Assembly: GCF_001420695.1 (NCBI RefSeq)
Contig: NZ_LJJB01000013.1
Location: 720,121 to 784,120, forward strand
Length of the DNA stretch: 64,000 nt
Source of the DNA: Brevibacillus choshinensis
GTDB taxonomy: Bacteria > Bacillota > Bacilli > Brevibacillales > Brevibacillaceae
Reading direction: 5' to 3'
The notes under the pieces are model-generated. The model was not told the DNA's origin and did no database searches. It saw only the letters and a program-made list of their open reading frames with translations. Below, one piece after another: positions 26,292-35,351 of the stretch (its first letter is position 1; the number at the start of each line of letters is the position of its first letter). The position numbers and the translations under genes were made by a program.

Positions 26292-27968
26292 TTGGCAAAG
26301 TCGAATCACTCTGTTCTCATTTTCGCCCTGGGCGGAGTCGGCGAAATTGGGAAGAACATGTACGTGGTACAAAGCGAGGATGACATCGTAGTGATTGATG
26401 CCGGATTGAAATTCCCAGAAGAGGAAATGCTGGGAATTGACATGGTTATTCCGGATATCACTTACCTCGAGGAGCATCGCGACAAAGTTCGAGGGATTAT
26501 CGTGACGCACGGACACGAAGACCATATCGGTGGCCTCAGTTATGTACTGAAGCACCTGAATGTGCCAGTCTATGCGACAAAACTTACCCTGGGACTCATT
26601 GATGCAAAATTGAAAGAAGCGGGCATCCTAAATGACACCAAGCGCGTTTTGATCAACGGTGAATCGGAGATCGTCCTCGGCAAGATGAAAGCGACCTTTT
26701 TCCGAGTAAACCACAGCATTCCTGACTGCGTCGGGGTTTGCTTGGATACTCCAGAAGGGTATGTCGTCCACACGGGGGACTTCAAATTTGATCAAACGCC
26801 GGTAAACCAACAAACAGCCGATCTTGCGAAAATGGCGATGATTGGTGACCGTGGTGTATTGTGTCTTCTTTCCGATAGTACCAATGCTGAGCGGCCCGGT
26901 TTTACCGGATCGGAACGTTCCGTCGGCATTGCAATTAAGGATGTGTTCAGTAAATCGACTGGTCGCATCATCGTTTCTACATTTGCATCCAACGTACACC
27001 GGATTCAACAGGTCGTGGATGCCGCAGCACAATTCAACCGAAAACTGACGGTTGTCGGGAGAAGCATGCAAAACGTTATCAATATTAGTAGAGACTTGGG
27101 TTATCTTTTTGTACCTGAGGGCTTGATTGTTGATACGGATGAAATCAACAAATTACCCGCTGAACAAGTGGTTATTTTGTCAACTGGAAGCCAAGGAGAG
27201 CCCATGTCTGCGCTCACTCGAATGGCCCGATCCGCCCATCGGAAAATTGACATCCTTCCAGGAGACACTGTCATTATCGCGGCTACTCCCATTCCTGGGA
27301 ATGAGAAATATGTAGCACGCACAATCGATCAACTTTCTCGCATCGGTGCCGATGTCATCTACGGCGGCCATGGACCAAATGGGACTGTCCACGTCTCCGG
27401 TCATGGTAGCCAGGAAGAACTGCGTCTGATGCTTAACCTGATGAAGCCGAAATACTTCATCCCGATTCACGGCGAATATCGGATGTTGAAAACACATTCG
27501 CTGTTGGCGGAACAAGTTGGCGTACCTGAAGAGAACATCTTCTTGCTGGATAACGGCGATACGGTGGAGATCTCTGGTGGCAGAGCTCGTTACGGTCCAA
27601 AAGTTCATGCAGGCAATGTCCTGATTGATGGTTTGGGCGTTGGAGATGTAGGAAATATCGTACTCAGAGACCGCAAATTACTATCTCAAGATGGAATTCT
27701 GGTAGTTGTCGTTACACTCAGTAAACAAAATGGCACGATTTTGTCTGGACCAGATATCATTTCCCGTGGATTCGTTTACGTTCGTGAATCTGAGGAGTTG
27801 CTGGATGAGGCCAATCGCATAGTGACCCAAACACTTGTCAAATGCATGGAAGAAAATGTGAATGAATGGTCATCTCTCAAAAATAATGTCAAAGAGGCGT
27901 TGGGACGTTATCTGTACGAACAGACTCGTCGCCGCCCGATGATTCTTCCGATTATCATGGAAGTTTAA
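26292..27968 (+). CDS. rnjB: ribonuclease J (RnjB-like)
   Basis: RNase J enzymes combine 5'-3' exonuclease and endonuclease activity in Gram-positive RNA maturation and decay. The TTG start at 26292 follows AGGAGG by 9 bases and gives 558 residues, close to B. subtilis RnjB. An in-frame ATG at 26256 lacks a ribosome site. The metallo-beta-lactamase core shows GGVGEIGKNMYVV, the HxHxDH zinc motif in THGHEDHIGG, GDFKFDQTPV, and the beta-CASP motifs around STFASNVHRIQQV, STGSQGEPMSAL and IPIHGEYRML. Placement right after dapA matches rnjB (ymfA) rather than rnjA. Confidence 0.93.
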   Translation: MAKSNHSVLIFALGGVGEIGKNMYVVQSEDDIVVIDAGLKFPEEEMLGIDMVIPDITYLEEHRDKVRGIIVTHGHEDHIGGLSYVLKHLNVPVYATKLTLGLIDAKLKEAGILNDTKRVLINGESEIVLGKMKATFFRVNHSIPDCVGVCLDTPEGYVVHTGDFKFDQTPVNQQTADLAKMAMIGDRGVLCLLSDSTNAERPGFTGSERSVGIAIKDVFSKSTGRIIVSTFASNVHRIQQVVDAAAQFNRKLTVVGRSMQNVINISRDLGYLFVPEGLIVDTDEINKLPAEQVVILSTGSQGEPMSALTRMARSAHRKIDILPGDTVIIAATPIPGNEKYVARTIDQLSRIGADVIYGGHGPNGTVHVSGHGSQEELRLMLNLMKPKYFIPIHGEYRMLKTHSLLAEQVGVPEENIFLLDNGDTVEISGGRARYGPKVHAGNVLIDGLGVGDVGNIVLRDRKLLSQDGILVVVVTLSKQNGTILSGPDIISRGFVYVRESEELLDEANRIVTQTLVKCMEENVNEWSSLKNNVKEALGRYLYEQTRRRPMILPIIMEV

Positions 27969-27980
27969 AACGATGGTTTA

Positions 27981-28020
27981 GAAGCCGGAAATCCGATCTC
28001 AACAGGATTTCCGGCTTTTT
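27981..28020 (+). terminator. intrinsic terminator after rnjB
   Basis: GAAGCCGGAAATCC pairs with GGATTTCCGGCTTT around a short loop, followed by T's. Confidence 0.92.
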
Positions 28021-28039
28021 ACGTTAAGCTGCCAAAGGT

Positions 28040-28069
28040 GCATTATTTTCCCTCGTCCAAACCATACTA
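28040..28069 (+). promoter_or_regulatory. candidate sigma-G promoter of tepA
   Basis: GCATT at 28040-28044 and CATACTA at 28063-28069 are 18 bases apart. This fits the forespore sigma-G pattern (GMATR, 18 bases, CATNHTA) except for one -35 position. It lies just upstream of the tepA ribosome site. Confidence 0.5.
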
Positions 28070-28096
28070 ACAGAGGAAAGTGAGGGAGGATTATTC

Positions 28097-28924
28097 ATGT
28101 CGAAGCAACAATTTACCGATTTCCTAAATCGGCCACCTTTTGCAAGTTCCATGATGAACAAGGGAAGTTCTCCACAGCCTTCACCTGCTGAAGAGCAAGA
28201 ACCGAATACGGTTCCGCTTACAGAAGCCCCAGGTCCCGAGGATCCGAAGAAAAAGCTGCTCGATTCCATATCGCAGTTGGGGCAGACAAATGTACCGCAA
28301 TTGGAAAGCAATATCTATTGTATGAGTATCATCGGGCAAGTAGAAGGTCATATCCAATTACCACCGCAAAACAAAACAACCAAATATGAGCACCTTATTC
28401 CCCAATTGGTGGCTGCTGAACAAAACAGCAAGATTGAAGGAGTTCTAGTGATCCTCAATACGGTTGGCGGGGATGTAGAAGCGGGACTCGCGATTGCTGA
28501 GATGGTTTCATCGTTGTCTAAACCCGTAGTGACGCTCGTGCTAGGTGGAGGTCATAGCATTGGTGTACCAATCGCAGTGGCGGGTACATACTCGTTTATC
28601 GCCGAAACAGCCACGATGACGATTCACCCAATTCGCCTGACTGGTCTGGTCATTAGCGTCCCGCAGACATTCGAATATCTGGACAAAATGCAAGATCGCG
28701 TCGTCAGCTTTATTGCACGGCATTCCAAAATATCCGAGCAGCAGTTCCGAGAATTAATGACCCGCACGGGAGAACTGACACGAGATATCGGGACGAATGT
28801 GATTGGTGCTGATGCGGTCAAATACGGCCTGATTGACGAAGTAGGCGGTTTGGGCTCGGCCTTGAGAAAGCTCAATGAATTGATGGACCAGGCGCGTAAC
28901 GGAGAAAAAGAGGTGCTTCAATGA
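28097..28924 (+). CDS. tepA: ClpP-like serine protease TepA (YmfB)
   Basis: This is a ClpP/SppA-fold protease of 275 residues. The first ~70 residues are Pro/Ser/Glu-rich and probably disordered. The core has [20 protein letters not shown], the nucleophile region [14 protein letters not shown] and the catalytic-His region [10 protein letters not shown]. In B. subtilis, TepA/YmfB has been linked to protein translocation and to degradation of small acid-soluble spore proteins during outgrowth. A sigma-G-like promoter here fits the spore role. The ATG follows AGGGAGGA. It overlaps the next small gene by four bases. Confidence 0.92.
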   Translation: MSKQQFTDFLNRPPFASSMMNKGSSPQPSPAEEQEPNTVPLTEAPGPEDPKKKLLDSISQLGQTNVPQLESNIYCMSIIGQVEGHIQLPPQNKTTKYEHLIPQLVAAEQNSKIEGVLVILNTVGGDVEAGLAIAEMVSSLSKPVVTLVLGGGHSIGVPIAVAGTYSFIAETATMTIHPIRLTGLVISVPQTFEYLDKMQDRVVSFIARHSKISEQQFRELMTRTGELTRDIGTNVIGADAVKYGLIDEVGGLGSALRKLNELMDQARNGEKEVLQ

Positions 28925-29148
28925 TTCTTCACTCGGTCATGCCAGCTGAAACAGTGTTCGCCAATATGGACGCCGTAGAAAAGCAAGAGCTCAAGGAAGT
29001 GACATACGGCCACGCCACCATGTTGGTGGAACAGACAGGTCCATTTGAGGGGAGGATTGTGCGGTTGATCAGTCCGGACCCTCAAGACTACTTGAAACCA
29101 CATTACGCACCTGGTCAGATTGTTCGCTTTCTACCGGATTGGAACTAG
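28921..29148 (+). CDS. ylzJ: YlzJ-like small protein
   Basis: This 75-residue protein starts in an ATGA overlap with tepA. It resembles the YlzJ family: [13 protein letters not shown] at the start and [12 protein letters not shown] in the middle. The C-terminus ends FLPDWN. It has no membrane segment or catalytic motif. Because it is translationally coupled to tepA and found with it across Bacillales, a shared role (spore or protease related) is likely but unproven. A hairpin with a T-run follows at 29204. Confidence 0.82.
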   Translation: MILHSVMPAETVFANMDAVEKQELKEVTYGHATMLVEQTGPFEGRIVRLISPDPQDYLKPHYAPGQIVRFLPDWN

Positions 29149-29203
29149 CAAGAAGTCCTGTATTTCTATGATTTTCCTGTGTTATACTAGTTGTGTACGA
29201 ACA

Positions 29204-29232
29204 GCAGCCGAACAGCGGACGGCTGCCTTTTT
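29204..29232 (+). terminator. terminator-like hairpin between ylzJ and spoIIIE
   Basis: GCAGCCG and CGGCTGC pair around a 9-base loop and are followed by CTTTTT. It probably ends the tepA-ylzJ transcript. A TATACT (29183-29188) lies just upstream, so it could also attenuate a spoIIIE transcript started there. Confidence 0.8.
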
Positions 29233-29280
29233 ACCATTTGGTATACATATCAGAAAAATAGGCAAAAGGAGGCGTGCCAT

Positions 29281-31650
29281 CTGAGTAGAAGAAAAAGAGA
29301 GCAGTCGCAAGCGGCATTGGCCTCAGTTGTCAAAATAGAATTGCTGGGGCTGATCGTGATTGTCCTATCCCTGATCGGATTGTTGGAGAGCGGGTGGTTA
29401 GGAAAAAACGTTCTTGCCTTTCTATTCCGATTTATTGCAGGTTCATGGGATTTCATTATTCCGGTCCTCTTGATCGGAATGGCGATTCACATGATGTTTA
29501 CGAGAAAAGCACCACGATTGACGTACCGTGTATTAGGGATTGTCCTGATTGCAGTGGCGATCTTTACGTGGGATCACCTCATTCTTTACAAGCAAATTAC
29601 GGCTGATGGAAAGTTTGCAGAGCAGAGCATCGTCCGAGTGACGTGGGACAGGTTATGGCTCGACCACAATCAGAAAGTATCGACGACCGGTGTCGGTGGA
29701 GGCATGATAGGTGCACTCGTTTTTGCCATCTGCAATGGCTTGGTCGGTATGATCGGAACAGGGCTCGTGATTGTCTTTCTGTTTTTGGTAGGCCTTATGT
29801 TCCTGTTCAATATTTCCTATGTGAACATCGTGATGTTCCTGCGTGACAGAGTAGCCCAGATGTACGGGAAGGCCAAAGATACGGTAAAAGATTCCGTACA
29901 GCTTTTGCAAGAGGAGAGTGACAAGCGCAAGCAGGAGGCAAAAGAAGCGCGGGAAGCACGCAAAGCGAAACAGGCAGCTGAAGCAGATGCCGCTATCGTG
30001 GTTCCGGTCATTCATGACACGCACCATAGCGATTCTTATGATTCCCACTCTTCAGCACCCGCTGAAATACCTGTCGTGGCTCCGGTGATTCGTGATTTTA
30101 CAGATCGAATTGCTTTGGAGGATGAAGAGCAGCCGAATGCGCAGGCAAATCGGCCGTCATCCGCAAACAAACAAGAAATCACCTTCTCCCTCGAAGGGGA
30201 AGAAGAGATTTTTGGTACGCTTGAGACTGGTGAAGCGCAGCCAGCAGCGCCATATGAATTGCCAGGACTGCATATGCTTTCTCGCCCGAAATCAAGTGGA
30301 GCGGGAAAAGACGTGGATCATACTTCGAATGCAAACAAGCTCGTTCAGACATTAAAAAGCTTTGGAGTAAATGCGACTGTCTCTGAAGTGCATAGAGGAC
30401 CAGCCGTAACACGATACGAGGTGCAGCCAGCAACTGGGGTAAAGGTAAGTAGAATCGTCAGTCTGACAGATGACTTGGCGTTGGCTTTGGCAGCGAAAGA
30501 CATTCGGATCGAGGCGCCGATACCTGGTAAATCAGCAATCGGTATTGAAGTACCGAATTCAGAGGTCGCAGTGGTTTCTCTGCGAGAAGTGCTGGAGGCA
30601 CCACAGTATCAGGACGCTCCAGGGAAGCTGACAGTGGCGCTGGGGCGAGACATTTCGGGTGAACCGATCGTGGCTGACCTGACCAAGATGCCCCATCTGT
30701 TGGTCGCAGGAGCGACGGGAAGCGGAAAATCCGTTTGTATCAACGGCTTGATCATGAGCATTTTATTCAAGGCAAGCCCTGAAGAAGTTAAGCTGATGAT
30801 GGTAGACCCGAAAATGGTCGAGCTGAATGTTTACAATGGAATCCCACATCTGCTAGCTCCAGTCGTTACGGATCCTCGACGAGCTTCAGTTGCCCTTAAA
30901 AAAGTAGTGGCGGAAATGGAACGGCGCTATAATTTATTCGCAAAAACGGGTAGCCGCAATATTGAAATGTACAATGCACAAGTGGAGGGCACTCCGTTGC
31001 CTTACATCGTCGTCATCGTTGACGAGTTGGCGGATTTGATGATGGTGGCGCCTGGAGAAGTGGAGGACGCCATTTGTCGACTGGCTCAGATGGCTCGTGC
31101 ATCTGGTATACATTTGATCATCGCTACACAGCGACCTTCCGTTGATGTTATTACAGGGGTAATCAAAGCGAATATCCCATCACGTATTGCCTTTGGTGTA
31201 TCGTCGATGGCGGATTCCCGGACGATTTTGGATATGGGTGGCGCTGAAAAGCTGTTGGGAAGAGGCGACATGCTGTCCCTTCCAATGGGAGCTTCCAAAC
31301 CAATCCGTGTTCAAGGGGCGTTTGTTTCCGACAAAGAAGTAGAGGAAGTTGTTCGCTTCGTGAAAGAGCAGCAGGAAGTTCGCTACAACGAAGAAATGAT
31401 ACCGGGAGACGTACAAGAAGAACAACAGCCCGTAGTCGATGATGAGTTGTATGATCAGGCTGTCCAGATTGTCTCCGAGGCACAAACTGCATCAGCTTCC
31501 TTGCTCCAGCGTCGACTTCGTGTCGGGTATACCCGTGCTGCACGCTTGATCGACATGATGGAGGCAAAAGGAATCGTAGGTCCATATGAAGGCAGTAAAC
31601 CGAGAGAAGTAAGGCTTCCTCGTCCTTCCATCGAAAGTAATATATCTTGA
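29281..31650 (+). CDS. spoIIIE: DNA translocase SpoIIIE/FtsK
   Basis: SpoIIIE pumps the chromosome into the forespore through the septum. I place the start at CTG 29281 ([10 protein letters not shown], 789 residues). AAAGGAGG lies 8 bases upstream, the residues match the family's basic N-terminus, and no ATG/GTG/TTG in frame has a ribosome site. Four membrane segments occupy about residues 15-180, then a charged linker. The motor domain carries Walker A in GATGSGKS (near residue 480) and [20 protein letters not shown]. The C-terminal gamma domain ([18 protein letters not shown] onward), which reads chromosomal polarity sequences, is complete. No other FtsK paralogue is in the window. Confidence 0.94.
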   Translation: MSRRKREQSQAALASVVKIELLGLIVIVLSLIGLLESGWLGKNVLAFLFRFIAGSWDFIIPVLLIGMAIHMMFTRKAPRLTYRVLGIVLIAVAIFTWDHLILYKQITADGKFAEQSIVRVTWDRLWLDHNQKVSTTGVGGGMIGALVFAICNGLVGMIGTGLVIVFLFLVGLMFLFNISYVNIVMFLRDRVAQMYGKAKDTVKDSVQLLQEESDKRKQEAKEAREARKAKQAAEADAAIVVPVIHDTHHSDSYDSHSSAPAEIPVVAPVIRDFTDRIALEDEEQPNAQANRPSSANKQEITFSLEGEEEIFGTLETGEAQPAAPYELPGLHMLSRPKSSGAGKDVDHTSNANKLVQTLKSFGVNATVSEVHRGPAVTRYEVQPATGVKVSRIVSLTDDLALALAAKDIRIEAPIPGKSAIGIEVPNSEVAVVSLREVLEAPQYQDAPGKLTVALGRDISGEPIVADLTKMPHLLVAGATGSGKSVCINGLIMSILFKASPEEVKLMMVDPKMVELNVYNGIPHLLAPVVTDPRRASVALKKVVAEMERRYNLFAKTGSRNIEMYNAQVEGTPLPYIVVIVDELADLMMVAPGEVEDAICRLAQMARASGIHLIIATQRPSVDVITGVIKANIPSRIAFGVSSMADSRTILDMGGAEKLLGRGDMLSLPMGASKPIRVQGAFVSDKEVEEVVRFVKEQQEVRYNEEMIPGDVQEEQQPVVDDELYDQAVQIVSEAQTASASLLQRRLRVGYTRAARLIDMMEAKGIVGPYEGSKPREVRLPRPSIESNIS

Positions 31651-31685
31651 TAGGGATTTAGGAGTAGAATCATTTTTGCCGAAGT

Positions 31686-31759
31686 GGGCGTGAAGTCATG
31701 CAAGTATTTATGTTTATGCATATTTATTCATAAATATTTGGCTTGCATGATACACGCCC
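31686..31759 (+). repeat. nested inverted repeat with ARG-box-like centre, overlapping a promoter
   Basis: Three complementary arm pairs are stacked: GGGCGTG (31686) with CACGCCC (31753), CATGCAAG (31697) with CTTGCATG (31742), and TATTTATG (31705) with CATAAATA (31729). The unpaired centre holds TGCATATTTATTCA (31717-31730), one base off the TGAATWWWWATTCA arginine-repressor half-box consensus. No U-run follows. The outer right arm contains the -35 of the next promoter. Confidence 0.75.
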
Positions 31760-31771
31760 CTAGGTTAAAAT
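31743..31771 (+). promoter_or_regulatory. SigA-type promoter of the GntR regulator
   Basis: TTGCAT at 31743-31748 and TAAAAT at 31766-31771 are exactly 17 bases apart. The -35 lies within the right arm of the inverted repeat, an arrangement expected for an operator. Confidence 0.65.
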
Positions 31772-31873
31772 TTTTACGAGATTGAAGGAAATTGTTGTAT
31801 CGTTTCCCATACGAATCAGAGGTCTGACGTCCTACCTGTTGGGATGGCTAATGGACAGCAGGAGTGAATGACA

Positions 31874-32599
31874 ATGAGCATCAAAGGGAATGTTCGATCG
31901 CTTTGTCTCTTAGTTATGGACAAGATCAAGGGAGATATCGAATCAGGTCAACTGCGTCCAGGTGAACGCCTCCCTTCCGAAGCCGAACTTTCAAAACAGT
32001 TAGGCGTTAGTAGGGCGACGCTTCGAGAGGCGCTACGTCTTCTAGAAGAAGAGAAGATTGTCATTCGCCGACACGGAGTAGGTACCTTTATCAATTCAAA
32101 ACCTGTTTTTTCAGGAGGGATTGGGGAACTCTTTAGTGTGACGGATGCGATTGAGCGTCAGGGATATACAGCAGGAACGATGATCCTGAAGACATCCTTT
32201 GGCGAGTCTGCTGAAGAAGAGCGAAAAAAACTGTCACTGAATCCGGGCGAAGGCGTGTTAAGTGTTGAGCGCATTCGTACGGCTGATGGGGAGCCTGTGG
32301 TCTATTGTGTTGACCGCATTCCCGCACACCTGGTTCCTGAAGGCTACACAGCTGTAGGAGAGTCCATCTTTAAATGGTTAGAGAGTGTGACCGGATTACG
32401 CATTGCGTACGCCGTGGCTGAGATTGAACCCATGGGCTACAATGAAAAGGTTTCCAACCTGCTACAATGCGATAAATCTACTCCACTGCTCTTGCTAAAG
32501 CAGATTCACTACGACGAAAGTGAAAGGCCTGTGCTGTACTCCCATAACTACTTCAGGGCTGACAAAATTCACTTTCATGTCGTACGGAGACGGTTGTAA
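31874..32599 (+). CDS. ymfC: GntR/HutC family transcriptional regulator (YmfC-like)
   Basis: This is a 241-residue regulator with an N-terminal winged helix (IKGDIESGQLRPGERLPSE, SKQLGVSRATLREALRLLEE) and a C-terminal UTRA ligand-binding domain typical of the HutC subfamily. ATG 31874 is preferred over ATG 31868 because GGAG lies 9 rather than 3 bases away. Placement after spoIIIE matches B. subtilis ymfC. Directly downstream is a nucleoside-type ABC importer, so it may sense a nucleoside or sugar and control that operon. This link is inferred from neighbourhood only. The leader has a possible hairpin (31836-31863) that covers the ribosome site. Confidence 0.88.
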   Translation: MSIKGNVRSLCLLVMDKIKGDIESGQLRPGERLPSEAELSKQLGVSRATLREALRLLEEEKIVIRRHGVGTFINSKPVFSGGIGELFSVTDAIERQGYTAGTMILKTSFGESAEEERKKLSLNPGEGVLSVERIRTADGEPVVYCVDRIPAHLVPEGYTAVGESIFKWLESVTGLRIAYAVAEIEPMGYNEKVSNLLQCDKSTPLLLLKQIHYDESERPVLYSHNYFRADKIHFHVVRRRL

Positions 32600-32601
32600 C
32601 T

Positions 32602-32617
32602 GTGAGGGAAACCTCAC
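32602..32617 (+). other. short stem-loop between ymfC and the BMP lipoprotein gene
   Basis: GTGAGG-GAAA-CCTCAC is a perfect 6-bp stem with a GNRA-type loop and no U-run. It could mark an mRNA processing or stabilising element, and is not a standard terminator. Confidence 0.45.
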
Positions 32618-32657
32618 TCAACAATTTCATTCAACTAAAAACAGGGGGTATTCTCAG

Positions 32658-33716
32658 ATGAAGAAAGTTCTTTCTGTGCTGTCTGTGGCAACTCTCAGCC
32701 TTTCGATCGTTTTGGCTGGGTGTGGTAGCAAACCAGAAGCACAACCTCAAGGTCAAGCTGGCGGTTCGACTGGTGGAGCAGCTGGCGGTGCAGCACCAAC
32801 TGTAAAAATCGGTATGGTAACGGACGTAGGTGGAGTGAATGACAACTCCTTCAACCAAAGTGCTTGGGAAGGTCTGCAAAAACTGCAAACCGAACTGAAC
32901 CTCCCGAAAGACAATGTAAACTATCTTCAATCCACCAGCGATGCTGAGTACGTTCCAAACCTGACCCAATTTGTAAAAGACAAATGGGACCTGACTTGGG
33001 GTATCGGCTTCCTGATGGGAGACCACCTGAAAAAAGTGGCTGACGAAAACAAAGATGCGAAGCTGGCAATCATTGACGCGGAAGTTGACGCGCCAAACGT
33101 GGAATCCGTTCTTTTCAAAGAGCATGAAGGTTCCTTCCTCGCAGGGGTAGTAGCTGCGAAAATGTCCAAAACCAAAAAAGTTGGTTTCGTGGGTGGCGTT
33201 GAGATCCCAGTAATCAAACGTTTTGAATTGGGCTTCGAAGCTGGTGTGAAAGCAGTAGATCCAAGTGTTCAAGTACTGAAAGTATACACAGGTGCTTTTG
33301 ACAAGCCTGACCTTGGTAAGTCCACAGCTTCCCAAATGTACGGTCAAGGTGCAGACATCATCTTCCACGCTTCCGGCGGAACTGGTGATGGCGTATTTAA
33401 CGAAGCAAAAGACCGCAAAGCTAAAGGCGAAAATGTATGGGTAATCGGTGTTGACAAAGACCAATCCCTGACATTCGGCGATGACATTACCCTGACTTCC
33501 ATGGTTAAACGTGTAGACCAGGCAGTATTCAAAGTTTCCAAAGACCTCATCGATGGTAAATTCGAAGGCGGAAAAATCGTATGGCTCGGTCTTGCTGAAG
33601 ACGGTGTAGGACTGGCTGACACTTCCAAGAAAAACGTTCCTGAAGACGTACTGAAGCTGGTTGACGATTACAAGCAAAAAATCGTTAAAGGCGAAATCAC
33701 TGTACCTGAAAAATAA
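32658..33716 (+). CDS. BMP family lipoprotein, nucleoside ABC importer substrate-binding protein
   Basis: This is the 352-residue extracellular binding subunit of an importer of the Med/BMP family, whose characterised members bind purine nucleosides (as in B. subtilis NupN/YufN). The N-terminal lipoprotein signal ends in a lipobox, SIVLAGC, and the mature protein begins with a Gly/Gln-rich linker. The family segments GMVTDVGGVNDNSFNQSAWEG, FVGGVEIPVIKRFELGFEAG and IFHASGGTGDGVFNEA are present. The ATG follows CAGGGGG. Codon use here is strongly biased to preferred codons, suggesting high expression. A terminator follows, so the binding protein can be made in excess over the ATPase and permeases. 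Confidence 0.92.
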   Translation: MKKVLSVLSVATLSLSIVLAGCGSKPEAQPQGQAGGSTGGAAGGAAPTVKIGMVTDVGGVNDNSFNQSAWEGLQKLQTELNLPKDNVNYLQSTSDAEYVPNLTQFVKDKWDLTWGIGFLMGDHLKKVADENKDAKLAIIDAEVDAPNVESVLFKEHEGSFLAGVVAAKMSKTKKVGFVGGVEIPVIKRFELGFEAGVKAVDPSVQVLKVYTGAFDKPDLGKSTASQMYGQGADIIFHASGGTGDGVFNEAKDRKAKGENVWVIGVDKDQSLTFGDDITLTSMVKRVDQAVFKVSKDLIDGKFEGGKIVWLGLAEDGVGLADTSKKNVPEDVLKLVDDYKQKIVKGEITVPEK

Positions 33717-33737
33717 TTACATTGAAGCTGCAAACGG

Positions 33738-33772
33738 ACAAGGCTAGTTCGATCAACTAGCCTTGTTCTTTA
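33738..33772 (+). terminator. intrinsic terminator between binding protein and ABC ATPase genes
   Basis: ACAAGGCTAGTT pairs perfectly with AACTAGCCTTGT around a CGATC loop, followed by TCTTT. The short U-run suggests partial read-through. Confidence 0.8.
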
Positions 33773-33809
33773 CCTTCAAACTAGACCCACAAAAACGGGG
33801 GGAACATGG

Positions 33810-35351
33810 TTGAATCCGGTAAAGAATGTTGTTGAAATGCGAGGAATTACCAAGCGTTTCCCAGGAATCATCGCGAATGATAGTATTACGCTATCTGTAA
33901 AACATGGGGAAATTCACGCCCTTCTCGGAGAGAACGGCGCAGGCAAGTCTACTCTTATGAACATTTTGTTTGGTCTTTATCAACCTGATGAAGGCGAAAT
34001 CCTTATCAATGAAAGACCGGTTAAAATCACGAATCCCAATATAGCGAATGAGCTTGGTATTGGTATGGTGCATCAACATTTTATGCTGGTTGAAACATTT
34101 ACGGTAACAGAAAACATTGTGTTAGGAAATGAACCGAAAAACGGGTTGCAAATAGATATCCAAAGTGCGGAGAGGGCAGTGGAGAAGCTTTCCAATCAAT
34201 ATGGTTTAAAAGTGGATCCGAGAGCAAAGATTCAAGATATTTCTGTGGGTATGCAGCAACGGGTTGAAATTTTGAAAACGCTGTATCGCGGTGCGGATAT
34301 CCTAATTTTTGACGAGCCGACTGCGGTATTGACACCACAGGAAATCAATGAACTGATCGAGATTATGCATAACTTGGTCAAAGAAGGAAAAACCATTATT
34401 CTCATAACCCACAAACTGAAAGAAATTATGGCAGTTTGTGATGCGGTGACGATCATCCGTCGCGGAAAGGTCATTGATTCGGTGTGGGTCAAAGACACGA
34501 ATCCAGATGATTTGGCAGCGAAAATGGTAGGTCGGGAGGTTAACTTCCGTGTAGACAAGCAGGCTTCCCAGCCAAAAGAAACGATTCTCGCAGTCGAAAA
34601 CGTGACGGCTATGGGCAATCGTGGTGTCAATGCACTCAACAACCTCAGTCTTGAAGTTCGCTCAGGCGAAATTCTCGGGATTGCTGGGGTAGATGGTAAC
34701 GGTCAAAGTGAATTGATTGAAGTATTGACAGGTCTGCGAAAAGCGACCAGCGGCCGTGTACTTCTTAATGGCAAAGAAATCACCAATCAGGCTCCACGGC
34801 AGATCTCTGAATCTGGGTTGTCCCACATTCCGGAGGACCGTCACAAGCGTGGTTTGATCCTGGATTTCACCATGAGTGAAAACATGGTACTGGAAACTTA
34901 TTTCCATCCGACGTTCAATAAGAACGGTTTTCTCGATTATGGCGCCATTGACAAGCACGCGGCAAAGCTCATTGAAGAGTTTGATGTCCGTACACCGAGC
35001 ATATATACCCCAGCTCGCGCTCTTTCTGGTGGAAACCAGCAGAAGGCAATTATTGCTCGCGAAGTGGACAAGAACCCTGATCTGTTGATTGCAGCGCAAC
35101 CAACACGTGGCTTGGATGTCGGAGCAATTGAGTTCATCCATCGCCGCCTGATTGAACAGCGTGACAATGGAAAGGCAGTCTTGCTGCTATCACTCGAGCT
35201 GGATGAAGTGATTAACGTGTCTGACCGTATCGCCGTCATTTATGAAGGTAATATTGTAGGGATTGTCGATGCAAAAACGACGACTGAACAAGAGCTTGGC
35301 CTAATGATGTCCGGGGGAAAACGGATGCTAGGAGGGGGAAACGATGAATAG
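33810..35351 (+). CDS. nucleoside ABC importer, duplicated ATPase subunit
   Basis: This 513-residue protein has two fused ABC domains, as in the sugar/nucleoside CUT2-like importers (B. subtilis NupO/YufO). The first domain has Walker A GENGAGKST, signature ISVGMQQRVEIL and Walker B LIFDEPTAVLTP. The second has a degenerate Walker A (GVDGNGQSE), signature LSGGNQQKAIIARE and LIAAQPTRGLD, so only the first site may hydrolyse ATP fully. The TTG start lies behind GGGGGG. An ATG at 33806 is out of frame and stops quickly. It overlaps the next permease by 8 bases. Confidence 0.93.
   Translation: MNPVKNVVEMRGITKRFPGIIANDSITLSVKHGEIHALLGENGAGKSTLMNILFGLYQPDEGEILINERPVKITNPNIANELGIGMVHQHFMLVETFTVTENIVLGNEPKNGLQIDIQSAERAVEKLSNQYGLKVDPRAKIQDISVGMQQRVEILKTLYRGADILIFDEPTAVLTPQEINELIEIMHNLVKEGKTIILITHKLKEIMAVCDAVTIIRRGKVIDSVWVKDTNPDDLAAKMVGREVNFRVDKQASQPKETILAVENVTAMGNRGVNALNNLSLEVRSGEILGIAGVDGNGQSELIEVLTGLRKATSGRVLLNGKEITNQAPRQISESGLSHIPEDRHKRGLILDFTMSENMVLETYFHPTFNKNGFLDYGAIDKHAAKLIEEFDVRTPSIYTPARALSGGNQQKAIIAREVDKNPDLLIAAQPTRGLDVGAIEFIHRRLIEQRDNGKAVLLLSLELDEVINVSDRIAVIYEGNIVGIVDAKTTTEQELGLMMSGGKRMLGGGNDE

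Noticed and set aside
31836-31863. Hairpin CCTGTTG/CAGCAGG covering the ribosome site of the GntR gene as a riboswitch
   Set aside because: The stem is short with a G-U pair and a long loop, and no ligand-binding consensus is present. It is mentioned only as a possible structure.
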